Part shown: positions 25,690 to 33,567 of the stretch, piece after piece
Numbering within the stretch: position 1 is the first letter of the stretch
How the letters are laid out: every line of letters begins with the position of its first letter
Source: JAVJST01 sp040219295
Lineage (GTDB): Bacteria; Pseudomonadota; Alphaproteobacteria; Rhodospirillales; Casp-alpha2
Length of the DNA stretch: 64,000 bases
Direction: 5' to 3'
Assembly (NCBI GenBank): GCA_040219295.1
Contig: JAVJST010000001.1
Location: forward strand, 310,001 to 374,000
Notes under the pieces: generated by a model
The model's input: the letters and a program-made list of their open reading frames with translations, nothing else
Told to the model about the DNA's origin: nothing
The model's database searches: none
Program-made: the position numbers and the translations under genes

Positions 25690-27840
25690 TCAGCCGCGGG
25701 CCCGTTCGACGGTATTGACCACGGTCGATGCACGTAGTGCGGCAATGATGTCGCTCAGATGCCTTACGTCGCGGACCTCGATATCGATGATCATGTCGAA
25801 GAAATCCGACGACCGGTTTACGATCTTGAGATTCGAGATGTTACCTTCATGGCGCGCGATCACAGTTGAGAGGTCGCCAAGGCTTCCCGGTGCGTTGAGA
25901 ACGGTAAGCTCGATGCGTCCGACATGATTCGCCGTGTCGTCTCCGGTTTCCCAACTGACATCGAGCCAGCGTTCCGGTTCTTCTTGGAACGTCTCAAGGG
26001 TGTCACAGTCGATCGTATGGATCGTCACGCCCCGTCCCGTCGTGATGATTCCTACGATGCGGTCGCCGGGCAGCGGATGGCAACATCCCGCAAAATGCAT
26101 CGCCATGCCGGGAATCAGACCCTGGATCGGGATGCCGCTCTCGCCGCTCTGCGACTTTCGGGCCTTGTTTAGCGGAACAACGTTGTCGCCGTCGGCACGT
26201 TTGTCATCTTTGCGGCGCGCCGCTGGATAGACCGCTTCCAGAACCTCGCGACCTCTAATCTGGCCGGCGCCAACCTCCGCCTCCAGATCGGCGACATTGT
26301 CCGCCTTGAAAATCTTGCGGACGCCATGAAGCGCCTTTTCGCTCAGTTCAAAGCCGGCATCGCGGAACACCCGGCCGAGAATTGACTGGCCGAGCTTGAT
26401 GTACTCGTCCCTCTCCTGGAGCCGGACGTAGCGGCGGATATGGGCCCGCGCCTTGCCGGTGACGACGAAGCGCTCCCAGGTCGGCGAAGGCGTCTGGGCC
26501 TTCGAGGTCAGCACTTCGATCTGGTCGCCGTTCCGCAACTGTGTGCGGAGCGGCATCATGCGTCCGTTGATCTTGGCACCGACGCAGGTGTCCCCGATCT
26601 CCGAGTGAACGGCGTAGGCAAAGTCGACCGGTGTCGCGCCGCGCGGCAGGTTAATGAGATCGCCGCGCGGGGTAAAACAGAACACTTGATCCTGGAACAT
26701 CTCGAGCTTGGTGTGTTCGAGGAACTCCTCCGGCGCCGACGTATGTTCGAGGATCTCCAGCAACTGGCGCAACCAGCGGTACTGAGTGCCTTCTCGCGAT
26801 CCTGAATTCTGCTTGTAATGCCAATGCGCGGCGACGCCGTACTCGGCAACCTCGTGCATTTCCCGGGTTCGGATCTGGATCTCGATGCGGTGCCGCAAAG
26901 GCCCGAAGACTCCGGTGTGCAGTGAACGGTAACCGTTTGGCTTGGGCGTCGAGATGTAGTCCTTGAAACGTCCGGGGACCACGGGGTACGCGGCGTGAAT
27001 AATGCCTAGTGCCTGGTAGCACTGGGTGATGTCCTCGACAACGATCCTGAACGCCATGATGTCGGACAGCTGCTCGAAGCCGATGTCCTTCTTCTGCATC
27101 TTGCGCCAGATCGAGTACGGGGTTTTCTCCCGACCGGAAACCTCAGCCTCCAGATCGGAGTCCTTAAGGGTTTTGCGCAGGGCTCCCTCGACGTCCTCGA
27201 CCACGTTGCCGCCCTCGGCGCGGAGAAACTCCAGCCGCTTGACGACAGAACGATGAGCGTCCGGGTTGATGACCGAGAAGGAAATATCCTCGAGTTCCGT
27301 CTTCATCGCCTCCATGCCGATGCGTTCAGCCAGTGGGGCATAAATATCCATGGTTTCATGCGCGATGCGGCGGCGCTTCTCTTCGCGCTGGATGTGATGC
27401 AGGGTCCGCATGTTGTGCAGGCGGTCCGCCAGTTTGACGAGCAGAACCCTGATGTCCTCGGACATCGCGAGAACGAGCTTGCGGAAGTTTTCCGCCTGTT
27501 TTTCGTGGTCGGACTGAAACTCGATCCGAGTGAGTTTGGTGACTCCATCGACCAGTCGCGCGACCTCGGATCCGAACTGTGCCTCGATTTCGTCTTCCGT
27601 GGCCGGCGTGTCCTCGATCGTGTCGTGCAGCAGTGCGGTGATGATCGATGCCGTGTCCAGCCTGTACTCCGTCAGGATGCCGGCAACCTCAAGCGGATGC
27701 GAAAAGTACGGATCGCCTGAGGCACGTTTCTGCTGTCCATGAGCCTTCATGGCGAAAACGTAGGCGCGATTGAGGGCGTCCTCGTCCGCATCCGGATCGT
27801 AGGCGCGCACCATCTCAACCAGTTCGAACTGGCGAATCAT
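25690..27840 (-). CDS. rel: Bifunctional (p)ppGpp synthetase/hydrolase
   Basis: Makes and degrades the alarmone (p)ppGpp in the stringent response. 716 residues: HD hydrolase domain (about 25-180) with FSHPLEVAGIL and LLHDTIEDT, synthetase domain (about 230-350) with DIMAFRIVVED and GYRSLHTGVFGP, TGS domain with VFCFTPRGDLINLPRGATP, and a C-terminal ACT domain. Intact HD residues and a full synthetase support both activities, as in the single Rel/SpoT of most Alphaproteobacteria. It follows rpoZ by 112 nt. Confidence 0.96.
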   Translation of the reverse strand: MIRQFELVEMVRAYDPDADEDALNRAYVFAMKAHGQQKRASGDPYFSHPLEVAGILTEYRLDTASIITALLHDTIEDTPATEDEIEAQFGSEVARLVDGVTKLTRIEFQSDHEKQAENFRKLVLAMSEDIRVLLVKLADRLHNMRTLHHIQREEKRRRIAHETMDIYAPLAERIGMEAMKTELEDISFSVINPDAHRSVVKRLEFLRAEGGNVVEDVEGALRKTLKDSDLEAEVSGREKTPYSIWRKMQKKDIGFEQLSDIMAFRIVVEDITQCYQALGIIHAAYPVVPGRFKDYISTPKPNGYRSLHTGVFGPLRHRIEIQIRTREMHEVAEYGVAAHWHYKQNSGSREGTQYRWLRQLLEILEHTSAPEEFLEHTKLEMFQDQVFCFTPRGDLINLPRGATPVDFAYAVHSEIGDTCVGAKINGRMMPLRTQLRNGDQIEVLTSKAQTPSPTWERFVVTGKARAHIRRYVRLQERDEYIKLGQSILGRVFRDAGFELSEKALHGVRKIFKADNVADLEAEVGAGQIRGREVLEAVYPAARRKDDKRADGDNVVPLNKARKSQSGESGIPIQGLIPGMAMHFAGCCHPLPGDRIVGIITTGRGVTIHTIDCDTLETFQEEPERWLDVSWETGDDTANHVGRIELTVLNAPGSLGDLSTVIARHEGNISNLKIVNRSSDFFDMIIDIEVRDVRHLSDIIAALRASTVVNTVERARG

Positions 27841-27952
27841 CGCGTTTTCATCACTCCGCCGATTTTACGACAAAGTCATGGTAAACCCGATAACTGCTTA
27901 TTGCAGCACGTTTTTATAAGGTGAAACAGTTTTCGTGGCGATTGGCGCCGGA

Positions 27953-28378
27953 TCAATCGTCGTCGGCGACGTCGGCGTCCTCGAAAACGGCACCGGCCTG
28001 ATCGAGCGCCGCGGCATTGTCGCTTAGTGCGATACCGGCTTCGTCGTCTTCGTCATCGTCGGCGCTGGCGGAGGCAGCTGGCGCACTACCCTCGTTGAGG
28101 TCCTGGTGGATCGCGTCGAGGTCGAGGCTATCTTCCTCCGGTTCGTCGGATTCAACGAACTTCTGCAGGCCCTTGATCAGATTTTCCTGGATTTCGTCGA
28201 GGTCGATTGTCTGATCGGCGATTTCACGCAGCGCACAGATCGGGTTCTTGTCGTTGTCCCGGTCGACCGTCAGGATGGCGCCGGCCGACAGGTTGCGGGC
28301 GCGCTCGGCAGCCAGCAATACCAGCTCGAATCGGTTCGGGACCTGTTCAACACAATCTTCGACGGTAACGCGGGCCAT
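27953..28378 (-). CDS. rpoZ: RNA polymerase omega subunit
   Basis: Small RNA polymerase subunit that aids beta-prime folding and forms part of a ppGpp binding site. The first 60 residues match omega: MARVTVEDCVEQVPNRFELVLLA, then RNLSAGA and a conserved helix. 141 residues is longer than the E. coli protein because of a strongly acidic tail (about 75-141, rich in Asp/Glu/Ala). Lies directly upstream of rel, a conserved and functionally sensible pairing. A good promoter is visible at 28450-28477. Confidence 0.95.
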   Translation of the reverse strand: MARVTVEDCVEQVPNRFELVLLAAERARNLSAGAILTVDRDNDKNPICALREIADQTIDLDEIQENLIKGLQKFVESDEPEEDSLDLDAIHQDLNEGSAPAASASADDDEDDEAGIALSDNAAALDQAGAVFEDADVADDD

Positions 28379-28449
28379 CAGTTGATCTCCGTAAGGTAAG
28401 ACGTCGGGTGCGCGGTTGGGTATTCCTGCGCTGCACCAAGGGCGCGGAC

Positions 28450-28477
28450 AATATAGGCAGCGCCCGTGTCATGGCAA
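28450..28477 (-). promoter_or_regulatory. Sigma-70-type promoter for rpoZ-rel
   Basis: On the minus strand, TTGCCA (28472-28477, 5 of 6 to consensus), a 16-nt spacer and TATATT (28450-28455, 5 of 6) precede rpoZ. The predicted start near 28443 gives a leader of about 65 nt. Read from sequence; not tested. Confidence 0.5.
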
Positions 28478-28502
28478 CCCCCTCGTGGTGTTCCACGGTC
28501 GT

Positions 28503-29063
28503 TCATTCGGAAGCGCTTGGCAGCATCCATTCGGTTCCCATGTATCCAGCCGCATCGGCCTGCACCTGGATGCCCTGATCGTTGCCGAGCACCTCGATCA
28601 GCTCCGCGACCGTCTCGCCAGTTTCAGGGTGCCGCCATTGCGGCGCCAGGTCGGCAATCGGCAGCAGGGCGAACGCCCGTTGATGCAGCCGCGGATGCGG
28701 AACCGTTAAAGCCGCTGATCGAATGATCTCTTGGTCGAAAACGAGGATATCGAGGTCGAGTGTCCGCGGCGCGTCAGGAACCGATCGTTGTCTGCCGAAC
28801 GCGTCCTCGACGCGCAGCAGCACGGCAAGGAGTTCCTCCGCGCCGCGGCTACCGCGAGTCTCGATCGCACCGTTGACGTACCAAGGCTGGTCCGCCGGCC
28901 CGGCTCCGCCGTCGCGGACGACAGGCGCGCTCTCGTACCACCGCGATCGCCGTATCACCGGTATGCCCATGTCGTCGATCATGGCTAGTGCCGCACCGCA
29001 AGTCCGGCGGGGCAAGCCGTATTCAGGATGTGCCAGATTAGCGCCGATACCGACGATGATCAT
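28503..29063 (-). CDS. folK: 2-amino-4-hydroxy-6-hydroxymethyldihydropteridine pyrophosphokinase
   Basis: Transfers pyrophosphate from ATP to hydroxymethyldihydropterin in folate synthesis. 186 residues from ATG 29063, beginning MIIVGIGANL (family: GSNL); signature PRTLDLDILVFDQ and the HPRLHQRAFALLPIADLAP segment are clear. Upstream in-frame codons to 29165 encode a non-family extension and are excluded. Downstream is the rpoZ promoter region. Confidence 0.93.
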   Translation of the reverse strand: MIIVGIGANLAHPEYGLPRRTCGAALAMIDDMGIPVIRRSRWYESAPVVRDGGAGPADQPWYVNGAIETRGSRGAEELLAVLLRVEDAFGRQRSVPDAPRTLDLDILVFDQEIIRSAALTVPHPRLHQRAFALLPIADLAPQWRHPETGETVAELIEVLGNDQGIQVQADAAGYMGTEWMLPSASE

Positions 29064-29105
29064 CGTCTTCCAGTATCCCGTCCGTGAAGGGTTGTCAGGG
29101 CCGTG

Positions 29106-29134
29106 GACATAGCGCGGGCATGCATCCGTGACAA
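29106..29134 (-). promoter_or_regulatory. Possible folK promoter
   Basis: On the minus strand TTGTCA (29129-29134) and TATGTC (29106-29111) are separated by 17 nt, 43 nt before the folK ATG, within the folK/glycosylase divergent spacer. The -10 match is only 3 of 6. Confidence 0.3.
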
Positions 29135-29194
29135 TCGCAAGATGGTTGTGCGACAGGTCGTGCAACGCTGTTCAACGTTTGCTAGACCTCGATC

Positions 29195-29833
29195 ATGTCA
29201 ACTCCAGACCTCCCTTCATCCGATTGCCGGATATGTGAGCGGCTTGCCGAGTTTCGCGATGCCAACCGCCGCCAGCAGCCCGATTATTTCAACGCGCCCG
29301 TGCCCGCATTCTCCGCGCGGATTGAGACCGTCCGGCTGTTGATCGTTGGGCTGGCCCCCGGGATGAAAGGGGCAAACCGGACAGGCCGCCCGTTCACCGG
29401 GGATTTCGCCGGCGATCTGCTTTATCCCACCCTCCTTCGTCACGGCTGGGCGAAAGGCGAATACGGGCGGGAAGCAACCGACGGATTGCACCTCGAGGGC
29501 GCGAGGATCACCAATGCTGTTCGCTGTGTGCCGCCGCAGAACAAACCGACCGGGCCCGAGATATCGTCCTGCAATCCGTATCTCGCAGCGGAGATCGCCG
29601 GTCTTCCGGCATTGCAGGAAATCGTTGCGCTAGGCGGTATCGCCCACGGCGCAGTGCTGCGGGCGCTCGGCGAGAAGAAGTCGGCATTCCGGTTCGCACA
29701 CGGAGCCCGGCACCGTTTGAAACAGGGCCTGATACTAGCCGACAGCTACCATTGCTCGCGCTACAACACGAACACCGGCAGATTGACGGAGGAGATGTTC
29801 GATGCGGTGTTTGCCGCGCTGGACTGCCGTTAG
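29195..29833 (+). CDS. Family 5 uracil-DNA glycosylase (UdgB-type)
   Basis: Base-excision repair enzyme removing uracil and some other deaminated bases. 212 residues. Motif A is GLAPGMKGANRTGRPFTGD (52-70), matching family 5 rather than family 4. Four cysteines C11, C14, C111 and C126 are placed to bind the iron-sulfur cluster of this superfamily. The C-terminal motif SYHCSRYNTNTGRLT has a Cys where many relatives have Pro. Convergent stop overlap with the DUF4170 gene (4 nt). Confidence 0.88.
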   Translation: MSTPDLPSSDCRICERLAEFRDANRRQQPDYFNAPVPAFSARIETVRLLIVGLAPGMKGANRTGRPFTGDFAGDLLYPTLLRHGWAKGEYGREATDGLHLEGARITNAVRCVPPQNKPTGPEISSCNPYLAAEIAGLPALQEIVALGGIAHGAVLRALGEKKSAFRFAHGARHRLKQGLILADSYHCSRYNTNTGRLTEEMFDAVFAALDCR

Positions 29834-30054
29834 GCCTCTTCTTCCGGGTCCAGCAGGCGATGAAGGTGAACGATCACGTACTTTCGGTGCGCATTGTCAA
29901 CGTGGGCCTGACTGGCGCCGCGCCATGCGGCGAGCGCCGACGCATAGTTCGGATAGATACCGACGATCTCTAGCGTGTCGGTATCGCTGAACTCGTTGGT
30001 TTGCGGGTCCTCGACCTCGCCACCGAAGACCAGGTGAAGCATCGGTTTGGCCAT
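29830..30054 (-). CDS. DUF4170 family small protein
   Basis: 74 residues. Clear family pattern: MLHLVFGGEVEDP near the start, DTLEIVGIYPNYASALAAW in the centre and YVIVHLHRLLDP at the end. This family is widespread in Alphaproteobacteria; function unknown. It is cytoplasmic by composition. Its stop overlaps the glycosylase stop region. Confidence 0.85.
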   Translation of the reverse strand: MAKPMLHLVFGGEVEDPQTNEFSDTDTLEIVGIYPNYASALAAWRGASQAHVDNAHRKYVIVHLHRLLDPEEEA

Positions 30055-30391
30055 GGCGGGCCTCCTTCTGCAGTTCTTTCGCGAACGGTTGTCGCTCGTA
30101 TGTATCTTTCATCACCGGGTCCATTCAAGACTCTTACCCCATTCTCGTCGGCAGTCCGGCTCCCGCACGTGATCGGCGTGGGGTGAGAATATGTCAGTTA
30201 TTTCGGTCTACTACGTAAATTTATAGAGTTCACCTCTAATCCCTTGTTTTGTTGATCATAATACTCGTCACAATAGTTTGATGCCTAATTTAATCTTCTA
30301 ACTAATTATGGTTAATGATGAATTTATATTTGACTGTCTAATGCGACTGTATAACGCTATGGCGGAATCTAGGTTTCCAGAGGCCAACCAC
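30055..30391. other. 337-nt gene-free region, strongly AT-rich toward its right end
   Basis: Between the DUF4170 gene and the cyclase fusion. Positions about 30190-30370 are roughly one-third GC, far below the surrounding DNA. It includes a possible promoter (30278-30306) and an imperfect dyad with TACCCCA near 30136 and TGGGGTG near 30179. No RNA gene or small ORF with a ribosome-binding site is evident. In-frame ATG codons at 30308 and 30359 precede the chosen cyclase start but lack ribosome-binding sites. Confidence 0.6.
30278..30306 (+). promoter_or_regulatory. Possible promoter of the HTH-cyclase gene
   Basis: TTGATG (30278-30283), a 17-nt spacer and ACTAAT (30301-30306), each 4 of 6 to sigma-70 consensus, in the AT-rich region. 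A start near 30313 would exclude the ATG at 30308 and supports the ATG at 30392 as the real start. Confidence 0.3.
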
Positions 30392-31951
30392 ATGCTCTCG
30401 AGCAAAGAACTCTGTGAACGGACCGGTGTTTCGCGCGCGACGCTGAACAATTACATCGCGCTAGGAATTCTGCCTAAACCCAAACTTCGCCCCGCCGAGC
30501 CTGGTGACGGTCAGGCCCGACGACTCGGGTACTTCCCGGACGAAAGTCTCGCCGTCATCGACAAGGTTCGCGAACTCAAGCGTGCCGGGAAGTCGATGCA
30601 GGACATCGCTGATCTAATCGCAAGCGGAAGCCCGCAACTGGCATCATATAAGACGAGACGAGCTGCCGCCGGCACTGGACAGGACAAAGTTGCTGCCAAC
30701 GTGACCACGCTGCCGACCCGTCGTGCCGGTAGTGGTGACGCGTTTCGTTTAAGTTTGGACAACGTCGAGGGGCCGGCGTTCATGGTCAACCATCGCTTCC
30801 AGGTCGAGTGGTGCAACGAGATGGCCACCGATATCCTGCTCGATCCGGAATTGATGGCCAGCGGCGAGATCAGCGAACGCAACGTATTTCGGTTGATACT
30901 CGAAACGCTGAACATCTTCGACGAGGACGACGTCAGGCCCCTGCTCGGCTTCCTGATCAACCTCGCGAGCCGCCGCCTGTCGAAATCGGCGCTCCTGACG
31001 CTGGATCCGCGCCTCGATGACGAGCAGATTACCCTGATCGCAGGGCTGTATGACGAGATTGTTGCCGATGACAAACCTTCGACACCGGCGTCGGTGGAGA
31101 TCTCTCTCACCGTCAAGGACGGGCATCCGAGCCTGTTTCGGGCCTACGCCACGCATTTCCGTGAGGGGATTTTCTTCGCCTTTCATCCGGTCGACGAGAG
31201 CGAGGAAACGCTGGCCGCCTTTCTTTCGCGCCGCGACGTCGTCATTCGCGAACTGCTGAAGCATCGCCGTCCCTATCTGACCAACATGTGCGTCTTGGTG
31301 GCCGACCTTCAGGAATCGACCAAGATTTGTGCCGAGTTGCCGCCGATCGAATACTTCGAGCTCATCAATCAGATCTGGGCGGAGATGGAGCCGGTTTTCC
31401 GGCGATACGGCGCAACGCGTGGCAAGCACGTCGGTGACGGCATGGTGTATTACTTCTTCCCGCAGCCGGACAGTCACTACACGCTGAACGCCGTTCGCTG
31501 CGCTTTCGAAATGACGGCTGCGATCGAGCAAATAGACGCTGACTGGCGAAGGCGCAAGAACTGGTCGAACCAGCTGCGCTTGAACATCGGTCTCGATGAG
31601 GGCCAGGAATGGTTCGGGACCTATCAGACGCCGACGCATATCGAGTTCACGGTACTCGGCGACACGGTCAACCGGGCAGCGCGGATCAGTGATCTGGCGC
31701 GTGACGGCAGCATCTGGATGACCAAGAGCCTGGTAGGAACTCTCGGGGCAAGGGATATGGGCGCGATCGGTTACGGGGTCAGGCACCTGGGGGCAGATGG
31801 CGAACGCCGCACTGTTCCCCAGACGTTTTCAAGGGTCAGCAACCTGATCGATCTCGACAACCCGCGTTACTACAAGTTCAGCGATATCGCGGTTCTGCCG
31901 ATCACCGAACTCCTGAGTTGTTCATTGGCTGACGACAATCGAAAAGTCTAA
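30392..31951 (+). CDS. MerR-type HTH, PAS-like and class III adenylate/guanylate cyclase fusion protein
   Basis: 519 residues. 1-75: a MerR-like winged helix (SKELCERTGVSRATLNNYI, GYFPDESLAVIDKVRELKRAG). About 115-285: a PAS-like or MmyB-like ligand module with GPAFMVNHRFQVEWCN. About 298-455: a class III nucleotidyl cyclase with metal Asp305 (VADLQEST) and Asp349 in GKHVGDGMVYYF, adenine-type Lys345, and Asn427/Arg431 in VLGDTVNRAARI, so catalysis looks intact and cAMP is the likelier product. ATG 30392 has an AGAGG site 8 nt upstream; two earlier in-frame ATGs do not. No membrane segment. Coupling of DNA binding to cyclase output is inference. Confidence 0.8.
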   Translation: MLSSKELCERTGVSRATLNNYIALGILPKPKLRPAEPGDGQARRLGYFPDESLAVIDKVRELKRAGKSMQDIADLIASGSPQLASYKTRRAAAGTGQDKVAANVTTLPTRRAGSGDAFRLSLDNVEGPAFMVNHRFQVEWCNEMATDILLDPELMASGEISERNVFRLILETLNIFDEDDVRPLLGFLINLASRRLSKSALLTLDPRLDDEQITLIAGLYDEIVADDKPSTPASVEISLTVKDGHPSLFRAYATHFREGIFFAFHPVDESEETLAAFLSRRDVVIRELLKHRRPYLTNMCVLVADLQESTKICAELPPIEYFELINQIWAEMEPVFRRYGATRGKHVGDGMVYYFFPQPDSHYTLNAVRCAFEMTAAIEQIDADWRRRKNWSNQLRLNIGLDEGQEWFGTYQTPTHIEFTVLGDTVNRAARISDLARDGSIWMTKSLVGTLGARDMGAIGYGVRHLGADGERRTVPQTFSRVSNLIDLDNPRYYKFSDIAVLPITELLSCSLADDNRKV

Positions 31952-32421
31952 CCTCTTTCCCGCAGCAGGCGCGCCTTCTGACGCTGCCAGTCGCGCTCCT
32001 TTACCGTATCCCTCTTGTCGTGACGCTGCTTGCCCTGAGCCAGGGCAAGCTCGAGCTTGGCGATACCACGTTTGTTGAAGTAGATCGACAACGGCACGAG
32101 CGTCATGCCCTTACGGCTGACGGCATCGGTCAGTCTTGCCATCTCCCGGCGGTGGAGCAGCAGCTTGCGCGACCGTTTCGGCTCATGGCCGAACTGACCG
32201 GCCGGTCCGTACTCCGGGATATGGGCGTTCAACAGGTAAAGATCGCCCTGCTGTTCCGCCGCGTAGGCCTCGTTGAGTGAGCAACGTCCTGCCCGCAACG
32301 ATTTGACCTCGCTGCCCATTAGCGCCAGTCCGGCTTCGAGCGTGTCCTCGATGAAGTAATCGTGGCGCGCACGGCGATTCTGGGCGACGATCGCTCCCTT
32401 GAAGGGCGCTTTCTTGGCCAT
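31948..32421 (-). CDS. smpB: SsrA-binding protein SmpB
   Basis: Partner of tmRNA in rescuing stalled ribosomes. 157 residues with NRRARHDYFIEDTLEAGLALMGSEVKSLR at the start (only part quoted here as the tmRNA-binding barrel), then LYLLNAHIPEY and a basic C-terminal tail KERDWQRQKARLLRERG. 48 nt after dapA, the usual dapA-smpB order. No ssrA gene is visible in the window. Its 3' end overlaps the cyclase gene by 4 nt. Confidence 0.95.
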   Translation of the reverse strand: MAKKAPFKGAIVAQNRRARHDYFIEDTLEAGLALMGSEVKSLRAGRCSLNEAYAAEQQGDLYLLNAHIPEYGPAGQFGHEPKRSRKLLLHRREMARLTDAVSRKGMTLVPLSIYFNKRGIAKLELALAQGKQRHDKRDTVKERDWQRQKARLLRERG

Positions 32422-32469
32422 GGTCTAAACCTGCTGTAGGGCCCGACAGGCTGGTCAGGCCGCGGTGAA

Positions 32470-33345
32470 TCAATTAATGAGACCGGACTTGCGCATTGCG
32501 CCTTCGACAGTCGTCTTGCTGCTGTCGGCAATCTCGCATAGCGGCAACCGAACGTCGGCAGATACCTTGCCGAGGATCGAGGCGGCATACTTGACCGGAC
32601 CCGGACTCGACTCGCAGAACAAGGCCTTGTGGAGCGGCATCAGGCGGTCCTGCAGGGTCATGACGGTGTTCAGATCGCCCGACTGCCAAGCTTTGTGCAA
32701 CTGGGAGCACAGACCGGGAGCGACATTCGAAGTGACCGAAATGCAGCCATGTCCGCCCGCCGCCAGAAACGGCACGACAGTTCCGTCCTCGCCGGAGAGC
32801 TGACAGAACTCCGAACCGATCGCAATTCGCGTCAGGATTGGTCGGGTCAGATCGGCCGTGGCATCCTTGACGCCGATGATGTTCGGCAACTCCGCCAGCC
32901 GCGCCATAGTGTCGACGGTCATGTCGACGATGCTGCGTCCCGGAATATTATAGATGACCAAAGGCAGATCGGCGGCATCGTGGACCGCCTTGAAATGGCG
33001 ATAGAGACCTTCCTGTGTCGGCTTGTTGTAATAAGGCGTCACAACGAGGATCGCGTCAGCACCCGCCTCCGCAGCATGTTGCGCCAGGCCAACCGCTTCT
33101 TCCGTTGAATTGGAACCGGCACCTGCGATCACGGGAACCCGTCCGCCCGCGGCCTCGATGCAGAGTTCGGTGACGCGCATGTGTTCGTCGTGGCTCAAGG
33201 TCGGCGACTCGCCAGTCGTTCCGCATGGCACTAGACCATGCGTGCCCTCAGCGATCTGCCATTCGATGAACGCCTGGAAAGCATCCTCATCGATGCCGCC
33301 GTTTTTGAACGGGGTTATCAGCGCGGTGATCGAGCCCTTGAACAT
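32470..33345 (-). CDS. dapA: 4-hydroxy-tetrahydrodipicolinate synthase
   Basis: Condenses pyruvate with aspartate semialdehyde, the first committed step of lysine and diaminopimelate synthesis. 291 residues from ATG 33345 (starts MFKGSITALITPF; an AAGGA site precedes it). Catalytic residues are visible: Tyr132 in IYNIPGR and the Schiff-base Lys160 in IIGVKDATAD; the CGTTGES loop is at 41-47. Longer in-frame extensions are not family-like. Confidence 0.95.
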   Translation of the reverse strand: MFKGSITALITPFKNGGIDEDAFQAFIEWQIAEGTHGLVPCGTTGESPTLSHDEHMRVTELCIEAAGGRVPVIAGAGSNSTEEAVGLAQHAAEAGADAILVVTPYYNKPTQEGLYRHFKAVHDAADLPLVIYNIPGRSIVDMTVDTMARLAELPNIIGVKDATADLTRPILTRIAIGSEFCQLSGEDGTVVPFLAAGGHGCISVTSNVAPGLCSQLHKAWQSGDLNTVMTLQDRLMPLHKALFCESSPGPVKYAASILGKVSADVRLPLCEIADSSKTTVEGAMRKSGLIN

Positions 33346-33567
33346 TTTCTGATCCTTTGTCGGCGATGCTGTGCCCCATTCTAGCGAAGAATCGAGGCTA
33401 AAGTCGCGAGACATTACTCTCTGCTGCGCACCGACTGCAAGACGCCCGGTCTTTAACCCGCGCCGCTCGCGAAGAACGTGACGAAGATGAAGGACCGGGC
33501 GCCGGATGTGCGAATGTGATATGTTCCCGAAGCGTATAGTTCCCAAGGTCGGGTGCAGCTGGACAGA

